Assembly: GCA_000442125.1 (NCBI GenBank)
Contig: KE546969.1
Span: 992,001 to 1,056,000 of the forward strand
Length of the DNA stretch: 64,000 nt
Origin: Opeltia flavorubescens
Lineage: Eukaryota > Ascomycota > Lecanoromycetes > Teloschistales > Teloschistaceae
Reading direction: 5' to 3'
The position numbers and the translations under genes were made by a program. A model generated the notes under the pieces. The model was not told the origin of the DNA and did no database searches. It saw nothing but the letters and a program-made list of their open reading frames with translations. Positions 37,927-48,241 of the stretch are shown here, piece after piece. How positions within the stretch are numbered: the first letter of the stretch is position 1; every line of letters starts with the position of its first letter.

Positions 37927-40900
37927 TTACCATGCCATTTGCTTCCCAGTGTTGTCAGCTTTGTACCAATCCCCAATTGCAACCGTCGTCGTACCTTGTC
38001 CATATTCAACGGTATCGGTGGCTGTCATAGGGTAGTCGTTTCCTACGTCACCCATAATCGCGTCTGAATTGTCATGCTGCGGTTGCTGCGGTGGCGACGG
38101 CGGCTGCTGTTGTGGTGGAACATCACGACAAACTGGATCGACAAGCTGGTCCTTCAACTCATCTTTCACATAAACGAGGAAGTAAGGTGTCGGCGGGCGG
38201 TCGCTGGGGTCTTGGTCGAATATTTGAGAAATATCGGTGATCTCTGAGACTGATTCATCGTTGTACTTGCGCCACATGTTCTTCTTGAAGTCCCGGATAT
38301 AAATCCAATAGTGGCCAAAAGTAGCGCTACCGACATGTATGAAAACTGACTGTAGTCTGTATGGCAGAGTTTGGAGATCAACGAATTGGCTACTGATACT
38401 CGACGACAAATCCTTAACTCGAGCGTCAATGGCTGTCGACTTATCAGTGAAGAACAAAGGACCGTGCTAGGATCAGATACTTACATGAAAGTTCATCCCT
38501 CGCCTCAGCAGCCGCGTTTTCGACACCCTGGCGGAGAGTAGCAGATACCTCGAAAGCATCGTCCTCTGCGAGCTGATCTAGATACTCTTTGGTAGCTGTG
38601 AGAGTATCTGGCATATCCATATCCAACTACGTACTGTCAGCGATCTTTACGGTCATTTTAGTCTCACAGTCTCACCTCAGTCTGCATGAGATCGGCCTTC
38701 CGCATCTCCAGCTGCCTCAATTGCCGCTTCCATTCCCACGAATCTTTCCGACGCTGTATGAGATCATCGTCGTCAGAATCCATGTACCGATCCATATAGA
38801 TTGTTTCTTTCAATCCTAAATGATTGATGGATTTGAATGCCGAGGCTTTCTTTTGATCGTACTGCACCCGCTGTACCATGACCTTCAAGACAGGTGGTAG
38901 ATGTGTGATGGTCGTGTATTGCGGTCGAAGATTACCCTCGACTTCTACTTCCTGCTCGTCAAAAGCCCCGTCCAAAGCCTCNTAGATGTCCTTGGGGCCC
39001 GAAGCAACGTCGACGATAAGATTTGAGAAGAATTGTTCCTTCGTCCTCAAAACACCCTGGGAATTTGAAGTATACGATCTTTGCTTTCCGAAGAACAGCT
39101 CTTTGATCAGGTCAATTTGCTCCCCAGACGGATCGATGGCGGTTGCTTTAATTGCGCATTCCAATTGAAACAAGACGTTTGAAATAACCTCAGTCACGTC
39201 TTGCTGGGCTCCGAGCTGGACCTCTTCTACCATTGCCTGCTTCTGCTCTTCTGTCTGCGGCCTTGGAGGGAATGGAGGCGGTCTGTTCGGTGGAGGAGCA
39301 ATGATGTCTTTTGCCGATTTGTTTGGGCTATGCGAATTGAGGAAGTCGTGGCTCGTTTCGGCGGGACGATGCTGCTCGTTGATCCGCGAAGGTGAAGACT
39401 CTGCAAGTGGTTGAAGAACGGCGTCAGGTGTTGCTGGACGGTCTGATGCCGTTTTACTCGGGGGAAGATTTTCCTTATCTTCAAGGATCTGTTGCTGTTG
39501 CTGCTGCAACGTTTCCGAATCCAGATTAAGCATTTCTTGATCAGCTACAGCTGCACTTTCAGCCGGATCATTCCCTAATAAGGTTTCCTCACTTGATGTA
39601 TCTGCTCCAATCTTGCCGCTATTACCGTTACCATTCATTTGGTTCTCAGCTGTCTTAGCTTGTGAATCTGTATCATCGACCTTCGTTTCGGGGATAGGAG
39701 GAGGCATTGGACCGAGGACCGGCCTCCCATTGATCTCTCCAAGAGATGGTCGGTTGCCGCTTATGGTGGAACGTCGGCGAAGTGCTGCTTCTAGAGGTTG
39801 GGTGACGAGTGTAAGGCGTGCTAGCTCCAATTCTGGGGCGACATGGAATTTCGCTGCGGTGATCATGCTTTGGAACAATCTGCGAAGTCCATAGACGACT
39901 GCATAGCAGATTAGTTGATGATGTGTCAAACCACGCAAGTAACGTACAAACTTGTGCGCGCTGCACTTCTTGCCTTGATATCTTCCTTGATCCTACAACT
40001 TTCTGTACCAGGTTATCAACAGTCAAGTCCATCTTGAATTCGTCGAATTCAAGGACGAGTTCCCGCAGAGGCTTCATGGTGAAATAGAATTGGAGCAAGC
40101 TATTAAGGTAGCATGTGTTCCCAATATTGGCGAGTCCCACCGGCCACTCTCCCAGAGGATATTCTGATGCGGCCATTCCGCTGTCAAGGAAGTTTAGCAA
40201 AGTATGAGACTTCCTGTCCTTCGCTATAGCCCTCAGAGCACTTCTGAGATCGTCCACCTGAGAGGGAGCCTCCTGATAGAATAGCTGGAATGCTGAAAGG
40301 ACAAAGTCGTCACCAATCGTTCGATCGTCAATCTGAAGTCTGTTGTATGCTTGTCCAACATCCATGTCAACTTCACCCAGGACGCCCGTCTCAAGCCACT
40401 GCTTCAATGCGGCGCTTTTCCGATGTTGGGCAACTACAGATACGGCTTGTCGTGCGGTAGCTTCTTCGGTAGGATTTTCGTCTTCCTAAGAAAGAGGTGG
40501 AATGTGATGTCAATTGAATGGCCTGCGTCATTCGGACAGACCTCATTCACAGCAGCATGAATGAGAGAAAAACAACATACCTTAAACTTATACATAGTAA
40601 CTACAAACTCGTCATCCATGTCATGCGTAGCACCAAGCCACGACAAAGCTTGTTCATAGGTCGTAACACCTGTGCAAAGTGTGAGCATCTAGCATTTGTA
40701 AAGATGAAATGGCGCATCTCCAGTCTTACTTTTTGATGCCAATGACTGGATTTTCTGGCTCGATCGATCTTGTCCGATGATCAAAAGTGCCCTTCGCAGT
40801 TCAGAATCTTGCCTTGGAGCGTCCGCGATTCGTGACTGGAAGCTGCCAATGATGAAATCTTCATCCAAGAACTGATGTTTGATTTCAAGATCCAGCAATT

Positions 40901-42362
40901 TGTAGGCGTCTCGAACATCAGATGTGCTAATCTTGCCGGAAGACGATTCGATCGCCACCAGAGTTTGTAGGTCTTCGCTCTTTCTCCCCCCTGCTATACC
41001 TTGAAGAGCTTCAAGATAGTAAGGCGCATTTTCAGGATCAGAAATAAGCTGTCGTTGGTAAGAAAATTTGATAAGATTATCATGAAAATCCAATTTTGCT
41101 CCTAAAGTGGGATAGAATNTTTACGAGGGGAGAGAATCAGAACAAAGGCCCTTCAATTATGGATCTGGCCATTCAGGGATGTACATACGGATGTTCTGGA
41201 TCTTGAGAGGTTGCTGTCCGTGCAGCAGGATTTTGTTTATCTTAAAGCTGTTAGCGGAGCATTGGTTAGAGGCATGGAATTCTCACAATCGCTGGTGCTC
41301 AACACTTTTGAAAGATCCCTTGTTGCGACATTCAAGCCATACTGTAATTTAATTGCCCTTCTCTCATCGTCAGGCCTCTTGAGAAGAAGTGCGAGTAATT
41401 CCTTTTCTACGTCCTCAAGACGTATGTTGACAGGATTAGATATCGGCGGCTCCTGCGATACGTCTGGCTCGGGTGCTTGCCAGTAATCGCCCTTAGTACA
41501 AGGTTAGCCCGTGGTACCGAACTTGTATAGGCGCATACTACCTCGCGAGTGAAGCCAATATATTCGAGAAGCCCGGAACACGGATCACCGAGACATAGAA
41601 GCCATTTCTTGTTGTTAGCCTGGATCTGTCGACGGTTTTCGTCCTTCAATGCATTGAGGATATATGTTCGGAGATTTGATAAAACATCACCCGGTAGTGG
41701 TACAGCAATCCCTTCAAAACGAGCCGGCTCTTTTGCAATTTGCTCTTCCGCCCTCGACTTGATCAGATCCTTATCGGTCAGCAGCTGGACCCAATCAGGC
41801 CGCAAACGGGGTGGCCTGATCTGTATTTTTAGTTTCGCGGAACACTCTGTCGAAGAGCACTGGAACCAGGTTAGATCTTGCCATTCACTAGAAACGTCCA
41901 CTTTCGAGGTATTGTCTGGTCTATAGTGTGGATGTGAGATCTCGGGCTGGTATATGAAATGATGTAAAGGGAAGTCTTCACTGGGACAAGGCGATGTACC
42001 CGCACCACGAAAATCGATGGATAAGTCAAGATGGCATCTGCAATGCTCGCAGAAAGCTGCAACGCTCGACACAATCTTTGGGTCAGGGCGGCCTAGGATG
42101 AGCGGCAAGTAGCACTGGCTGTCTTTGGAGGCCCATTTGTGCCGACATTGATTTTTGTATCGGGGGATCCATGGTATGGCACCGTCTTTGAATTGCCTTG
42201 GGAGATTGATCAGATGGTTGAAACCTGTCGCAGTGGACCGACGCGGATCGTAATTGTTCAAATCATCGAGGAGGAGCGGTGCTGTTTTACCTGTTTGGCG
42301 TCAACTTTGAATGGACCGAGCAGCTTGAATATATTGATATCACCTCCTGTGAGTTCGATCAT
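37927..42362 (-). CDS. UBP2: Ubiquitin carboxyl-terminal hydrolase 2 (Ubp2, USP family)
   Basis: Cysteine deubiquitinase, in yeast favouring K63 chains and acting with Rsp5/Rup1 in membrane-protein sorting. Ten exons: 42344-42362 (19 nt), 41542-42290, 41287-41491, 41189-41240, 40730-41118, 40581-40669, 39948-40485, 38676-39898, 38485-38626 and 37927-38432; 1303 residues. An N-terminal Cys-rich region (FCEHCRCHLDLS; CSSTECSAK) precedes the USP domain. Catalytic Cys626 sits in NIGNTCYLNSLLQF and His1176 in GHYWIYIRDF. The domain is split by a Gln/Pro-rich insert. Exon 5 needs an acceptor whose last base is the N at 41119; reading it as G gives EHPFYPTLGAKLDFHDNL, matching the family. A second N (38982) falls in a TAN codon and should be Tyr. 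Confidence 0.93.
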
Positions 42363-42981
42363 GGCGTTGACTTCTATGCCTCAACATCAAATTTTACAAA
42401 GACCTAGGTGAACGCTATGAAGCAACATGCCCTTGACCATAGCGGATCTTGTTCATTGCCCTGGAATTGGGTTTCACCTCCCGTAGATATGCTAATAGCA
42501 CTCAACGTGTGGAGACCGATTGCGCAGTACTTTGCAAGCTCCGTTTTGCAAATTGATCGCGGAAAAGTGAAGGTCGATAATCTGACTAGAATAATTAAGC
42601 AAAGACTATGCTCCAGAAAATCGATGGTACATACAATTGGAAACATGGGTATGAACGGCTCCCTAAGAGTAAACAAGACGAATCTTTGCAGGCTTTTATT
42701 TCACAACGCCTGCTCGGACAGGATAAATAATACTGATTACATGGAGAAGAAACCACTCTAAAACTGCTATCCTCCATAGGCAAACTTGCTACCATGGGTA
42801 CGTACAGCACCTTGGCCGAGCTTGGCGGAGCGGGAAGCTCCCGCTGCAGATCATTATTCTCTCCCGCCCGCAAAAGCTGCCTCCTAGGTAAGCTTCAAAT
42901 CCGATAACCCTACAGACCGTGTCTTGGAGGCGCCCATGTGACCCACAACCCCTCTTGGTCCAATTCGTACAGTCAAAGCAA
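42363..42981. promoter_or_regulatory. Divergent promoter region of UBP2 and the complex I 21.3 kDa gene
   Basis: 619 bp between start codons. The 117-codon open run at 42408-42758 has no family content and is taken as chance. Confidence 0.4.
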
Positions 42982-43717
42982 ATGGCGTCTAACGATGAAG
43001 CTGTATATCAACCGAAAGATGCCATCAGCGCTTCCGCCCGATCAACCCTAGTCTTAGGCGGTGCAGGCCTCTTCCTCTCCGCCGTACAGAATAATCTCAC
43101 TCGACAAAACGTCACGGGATGGGGGGTCTTCACGAGAACAGGGGGGACCATTGCAATGTTCGGTACGATTGAGGACCGGAGCACACCCTTGATCCTTCGG
43201 ATACACTAACTGGCAGATAGCTGCAATTGGCGGGACCTTTGAGTTCGTTCGAATAGCAGCAGCAAATCTACGAGAGAAAGAGGATGCATACAACGCAGCA
43301 ATAGGAGGCTTTTTCGCCGGCGGTGTAGTAGGGTTTAGGGGTGAGCACTTCCCAACCGGCCGTGCGCCGTCCAGCCACTGATTGTCGCAGTACGGTCTTT
43401 CCCTGCTGTTCTGGGCTTCGGTGCTCTACTTGCTATCATACAAGGCACGCATGAGTATACTGGTGGCAGACTTTCGGGATATGAGCGTGACACCTCGGTG
43501 GACCAGTATGAGCGAAAGGAGCAATTGAGGAGGAACAGGCGAAGGCCGATTGAGGAGACGCTGCAAGAATTAGGAGAGGGAAGAGGTAGGTCGACTGACG
43601 AGCATTCAGAGAATGTGGATGCTAATACAAGCAGGTATCTATGGGCCTGGTTACGAGGAGAGGCGCCGAGAAAGACTGAAACAGCGTTATGGCATCGACG
43701 TAGCTCAACCATCATGA
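42982..43717 (+). CDS. NADH:ubiquinone oxidoreductase 21.3 kDa subunit (B14.7/NDUFA11 type)
   Basis: Accessory membrane-arm subunit of complex I, related to the Tim17/22/23 fold. Four exons: 42982-43162, 43221-43340, 43391-43585 and 43635-43717; 192 residues. The start MASNDEAVYQPKDAISASAR and the glycine-rich hydrophobic block STLVLGGAGLFLSAVQNNL match the fungal 21.3 kDa subunit. Two further hydrophobic stretches (AIGGFFAGGVVGFR and SFPAVLGFGALLAI) span the inner membrane. The tail is charged (YERKEQLRRNRRRPIEETL) and ends GYEERRRERLKQRYGIDV. No cleavable presequence, as in the family. All three introns are required to keep this frame. Confidence 0.93.
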
Positions 43718-44043
43718 GTCTCATTTGGACGAATTTCCCAGGCGCTAGATATTTATGGATTACCCTAGATTTCAATTTTTTCTTTTCAGTAAACCCCATA
43801 TATTGCATGTGCTTTTACAAGCCGATCTTTTTGGTGTGACATTCCGGAGTGGATTACTGTAGCCGGGCTCAAGAAACAGCCCCGCAAACCTCGGGCACTT
43901 GTTCTTTTACGCTTCTGAAAGCGATTTATCACGATTTATCATTTGCATTTTGATATTGTATCATTGCTGTTTTACAGGATCTTCTCATCAACCACTTCGT
44001 CTTCCAATCATTGCTTGCAACGTCGGTGACTTATTTACCCAAG
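43718..44043. other. Spacer between complex I 21.3 kDa gene and tubulin cofactor C gene
   Basis: 326 bp, AT-rich, tandem gene spacing. Nothing else was recognised. Confidence 0.4.
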
Positions 44044-45231
44044 ATGAACGAGAAGGATAACTTCTATCACGTTGTTCTCCAGAAGGCCTCTGGTAGGCCA
44101 ATCAGCTATTATCGTCTCAATTGGTACCACTAATCTGCTTGTAGCAATCCGCGAACGAGTCAACGGGCTGGAGAGCACTGAGCTGAATGATGCAATTCGC
44201 AACGCCACTATCACACAGTGTCTTACGAATGTTAACGATCTCAAACATGAGATCGGAAGTCGAGCAAACCAAATTGCACCGCATGACCAACGTATCTATA
44301 ACGAGGTTTAGCTCCTAGTACAATCTACATCAGGTGTGAAGTACTGCTGATCGTGTTACTCTCAAGTTACTCAATGGTCTCAACCAACAGCTCCAAGAAG
44401 TCCGATCGCAATTCGCGCCCAAACGAAAATTCGCGTTCAAGCCAAAGGCCTCTGCCAATCTGTTGAAACGGCCTTCAGACAAGCCTGCTTCTCCGCCAAT
44501 AAAAAGGACCAGCACACCGGAGGTCGAAAAAGCTTCTGAGAATTTAGACCCAGAGCCTGTCGTGGCAGGCGTTGACCCAGGCGACCTCCAGAAAGCTTCC
44601 GTCCTCAAGGATATTAATCACGAGCTACGGACGGAAAGCAATTTTGGACATGTAGATAGGGGAATCCTGATGAGCAACAGCAGTCAATGCATCATCAGAT
44701 GCGCTCTTCCTTCCCCGAAGTTAACGATCAATAACATTCAGACCTCGGTGCTTGTAGCTGGTCCTATCAATGGCGCAGCTTTCGTCACCGGAATGTCTGC
44801 CAGCGTCCTTATTGTAGTCTGTCGGCAATTGAGAATGCACCGGTGTCGAAATTGTGTGGTATACTTGCGATGCAGCAGTAAACCGATTATCGAGGACTGC
44901 TTGAGCATTCAGTTTGCCCCCTTTCCTGATGAAATGGTACAGAAACGCTTCTCTTGGTTGTTCTTAGTTTGAAGGTTTTGCTAATCTTATTTCGTCAAAG
45001 GATATGGCGCCATTGGATGGTACGGTTGTGGATCAATGGGATCAAGTCCATGACTTCAACTGGCTCAAAGCAGAACACAGCCCGCATTGGAGTATTCTTC
45101 CACCGGAGAAGCGAAACCTGCCCGATCAATGGAAGCTCCTCCAGAATGCTACCAAGAACGAGGTAGATGAGGTTCTACAAGAACTTGGAGCCACCAATTT
45201 AAATAGCCAAGATGTAGAGTTCACTGAATGA
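44044..45231 (+). CDS. Tubulin-binding cofactor C (TBCC)
   Basis: GTPase activator for beta-tubulin in the cofactor A-E folding pathway; yeast counterpart Cin2. Four exons: 44044-44092, 44145-44305, 44367-44936 and 45001-45231; 336 residues. An N-terminal helical spectrin-like region (FYHVVLQKAS; LNQQLQEVRSQFAPKRK) comes first. The C-CAP/cofactor C domain includes INGAAFVTGMSASVLIVVCR, QLRMHRCRNCVVYLRCSSKP and IIEDCLSIQFAPFPDEM. The arginine needed for GAP activity is expected in the QLRMHRC strand. The last exon gives WDQVHDFNWLKAEHSPHWS, typical of the end of the domain. It converges on RBA50 with 51 bp between stop codons. Confidence 0.93.
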
Positions 45232-45282
45232 ACTTCCACTCAAGGTCCGTCCGGGTACATCAACATAATCAACCTACAGGTA

Positions 45283-46569
45283 TCACGTCGCCTTCCATTT
45301 CCGACCGCCCCCTTTCCTCCACAGCCAAACCGCTTCAGTTGCAGTGACCCAGCAACTTCTATTGCCACTTTCTCCGTCTCTTGCCGCATCTGCCGTCAAT
45401 GTATCCAAAACTCTTCCCTGCTCTATACACTTCCATAGCCCTTGGCATAGTTCATGATCCTCCGGACCGAAGACGCCTGTGCCAAGCCGATAAAGAATTC
45501 GACCTAAGGTTTGGTATGCAATGCACCTTTGAGAAGGGAACGAGCTACGGGAGAGGTGAGCAAGCTCAGGAATGGTGTAACCTGCAGCTTCGGGTGCGGT
45601 TCCGTGATGGTGCAACCCTACTGTAGTGGGGATTTGCGAAGCAAGTCGAGGGGGTAGCAGGCGCCCTTTGAAATCGAAACGTACGGCGGAAGGAGGCAGG
45701 TTATCTCGGGACGGCGAGTAAGCTTCGTTTTCTGCGGGATCAGGGGGTTGCATCCACGAAAGGGCATTTGGATTCGAAGGCAAAGAAGGAAAGTAGGTTG
45801 AATGGAGTTTGGACAAAAATTCCGGATCTTCTGGATCCAGAGAAGGTGGTGTGGGTGGTCGCGGGAAGTGGATCGAAGGGGTCGCGGGATATCCTGAGAA
45901 TGTGGAGACTGGCTGGACATCCGGGGCGATATCGATCGGTGCACCTTGGGAGGTGGGAATAGATAAATCATCTTGGGATCGCAGCTGCAGCACGTTTGTT
46001 TCTGAGACCTCGTTCTCGAAAGTGACTCTTTTGCTCGACGATATTGTTTTACCAGGGGTCTCCTCCCTTGCATTTCCAATTTCTTGATCCTGCTCAATGT
46101 TCGCCTTTTTAAGCAGTCGCTCAATGAATGATTCACTAAGACCTGACATAAGATCATTTCGGGCCTGCTCTATATCTTTAGACGACATTGCGGCGATTCG
46201 CTTTTTATTCTCCAGATCTATCTCATGCTTATCAGGAAGCTCACTTGTCCTCTTCTCTGAGTCGGCGCTATTATGAGATGTTTCTTTAGTATTTGTTGTA
46301 CTATCCTTGCCATTCTTTCGATCCGCTTGACTGCTCCTCTGCTTGAATACCGAAGGTTTGGACCTTTTCTTGTGGGCAGGGAACCCTGTTGAAGAGTTGT
46401 TGATCCTCGGTGGGGACGGAGCTTGGTCAGCACTTGGCGGCGAGCGCTCCCTTATGTCAGCCACAAGGCCCCATGGGTTGCGAGCTGTGTTATTGATAGA
46501 ATGGTCTTGCTCCGAAGCCATGGTATCGTCTCCCAAGTCGATATGAAAGCGTTGTCCCCGTACTGCCAT
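45283..46569 (-). CDS. RBA50: RNA polymerase II-associated protein RBA50 (RPAP1 family)
   Basis: Assembly or import factor for RNA polymerase II. Single exon, 428 residues. The first 150 residues have the RPAP1 N-terminal block: MSSKDIEQARNDLMSGLSES followed by FIERLLKKANIEQ. The C-terminal RPAP1 domain includes VRFDFKGRLLPPRLASQIPT, then LHHHGTAPEAAGYTIPELAH and LSRSSFPSQRCIAYQTLGRI. The order and length match fungal Rba50, which lacks the long metazoan extension. The start follows a Lys-free short leader and is the first ATG in frame. Confidence 0.93.
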   Translation of the reverse strand: MAVRGQRFHIDLGDDTMASEQDHSINNTARNPWGLVADIRERSPPSADQAPSPPRINNSSTGFPAHKKRSKPSVFKQRSSQADRKNGKDSTTNTKETSHNSADSEKRTSELPDKHEIDLENKKRIAAMSSKDIEQARNDLMSGLSESFIERLLKKANIEQDQEIGNAREETPGKTISSSKRVTFENEVSETNVLQLRSQDDLSIPTSQGAPIDIAPDVQPVSTFSGYPATPSIHFPRPPTPPSLDPEDPEFLSKLHSTYFPSLPSNPNALSWMQPPDPAENEAYSPSRDNLPPSAVRFDFKGRLLPPRLASQIPTTVGLHHHGTAPEAAGYTIPELAHLSRSSFPSQRCIAYQTLGRILYRLGTGVFGPEDHELCQGLWKCIEQGRVLDTLTADAARDGESGNRSCWVTATEAVWLWRKGGGRKWKAT

Positions 46570-48241
46570 TTTTTATTTGCATACTGTACATGAGAATTGA
46601 GTTCTGTAGATCCAGCGTCCAAGAGTACCAATAATGCGGCTGCGATGAATGTACTGCTGTATCGAGACCGGTGTCAATGGTGAGGGCGGAAATGTCACGG
46701 CAGTCTCATTCTAGCCGATCAAGCCCTACGATCAGATTAGATAACCCTATTTCTCTGCCGTTAGCTCCTACGAGTGACGTGCAGATACTGTTCTAGCAGA
46801 AAGCCATGCATGAGCGGTACCGTGAGAATATCGTGCACGAAAGACAACCTACGACATAACAATTAGAAGCTACTTGTAGTGCTCTGGTACTTGCTTTACT
46901 GCGCTTTGATCAGACATCGCCTCTAGCCCCTACTTGCCGGCTTCCGCAACTATCACGAGGGCCATTTCAATACTGAACGTCGCCAATGATATTGCTACCT
47001 CCAAAAATCACGCCACGATGAATATCTCTCGTGTATATCTTAAACATTCACCTTTGCCCGGAACATTATTTGTGATACGGTTCCTGGTTGACTGATCTCT
47101 TGACAAACAGTGTACGGAACATAGAATGACATAAGCTACCGGTATCATCTCAACCACTTAGCACCTTCATATTCTTGACCATCCAATCCGGCAAATGCAG
47201 TTTCGAATATATCAAGATGTTATCAGCAGCTCTCTGTATCCTTATCGATATACGCAGGTGCTCTATCAAGATGAATGGAGTTGATGCTGATTGGATCAAT
47301 TAAGGTTTGCCCTGCAGCACNCCAGCCACAAGCATGGTCAATATCGACTCCAGATCAGTCCTTCCGGCAGTATCGGAAATCTATCTACATCAGAAGAACA
47401 AAAGAAACGCTCAGCTGCCATGTTATCATTGATGAGATAGAGTACTTATATACATATCTAGAGAAAATAGGACAGAGTTGTTTGGTGATTTCCATCTACT
47501 ACTAGAGAATAATGCGGCTCCGAGGCTTGAACGATTTAAGCGGGCAAGCGTTTGGCGGGAACGCCGTGCTGCATCCGGCTCAGGCACCATCTCTTATTGG
47601 CCGGTGAGATTTGTCTCAGGAATGGTCATGGATTGGCCTGATTACTACTCCGTACTCTAGCTTTTTCCCTCCTGCTGCCTCTTTCTGCTCCAGCCCGGTC
47701 GTCTGGGATTGGGGACAATTGGCAGGATGTACCCGTGGTCAGCCTTCCTAGTAGTGGAGGGCATCTGATGAAGCTTGTGTCCAGTGGTACTCTTGGAACT
47801 TTCCCCCCCGGGCAGCAGCGTGTCCCGATCACCCACAGTATCTTAGGTCTTATTAGCGGTTGTAATGAATTCGCAGATGATGTGTTCTTCCCCCCTCTTT
47901 CCAAAGCCCGACCTTCGTTTACCTTCGTGTGTCAAAGTCTAGTGCCCTCCCTCCTTCCGCCCCAGCGATCAAGAAGTCATATCTCGTCCATTTCCCACTC
48001 TTTTTCTTCTACACTTTTCCTTCTCTCTTTCCCTCGTCCTACGGACCCATTCTTTGCCAACTTCCTCGATTGTTTTATTAATCACACAGTCAAAATCCGC
48101 CATCTTTAGCTGCCACTTATACAGTTCAGAATCGATGCAACTTCGAGCTATATCGCCCAGGTAACTCGTATAAGTTGCAGTCTGAAAGTTCGTTGTTCCT
48201 CTTGTCAGCTGTGTTCTGGATGTTGGTGTTTCGCGCAGACC
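46570..48241. other. 1.7 kb intergenic region, RBA50 and HPC2 promoters
   Basis: No gene was supported. A pyrimidine-rich stretch (about 47985-48060) likely belongs to the HPC2 promoter or leader. A single N lies at 47321. The 124-codon open run at 47735-48106 has no recognisable content and may be a leader ORF. Confidence 0.4.

Noticed and set aside
42408-42761. 117-codon open run between UBP2 and the complex I 21.3 kDa gene
   Set aside because: No recognisable domain; lies in a divergent promoter region.
47735-48109. 124-codon open run upstream of HPC2
   Set aside because: Ser/Pro/Phe-rich translation of a pyrimidine-rich leader; no motif and typical position for a promoter or 5' leader.
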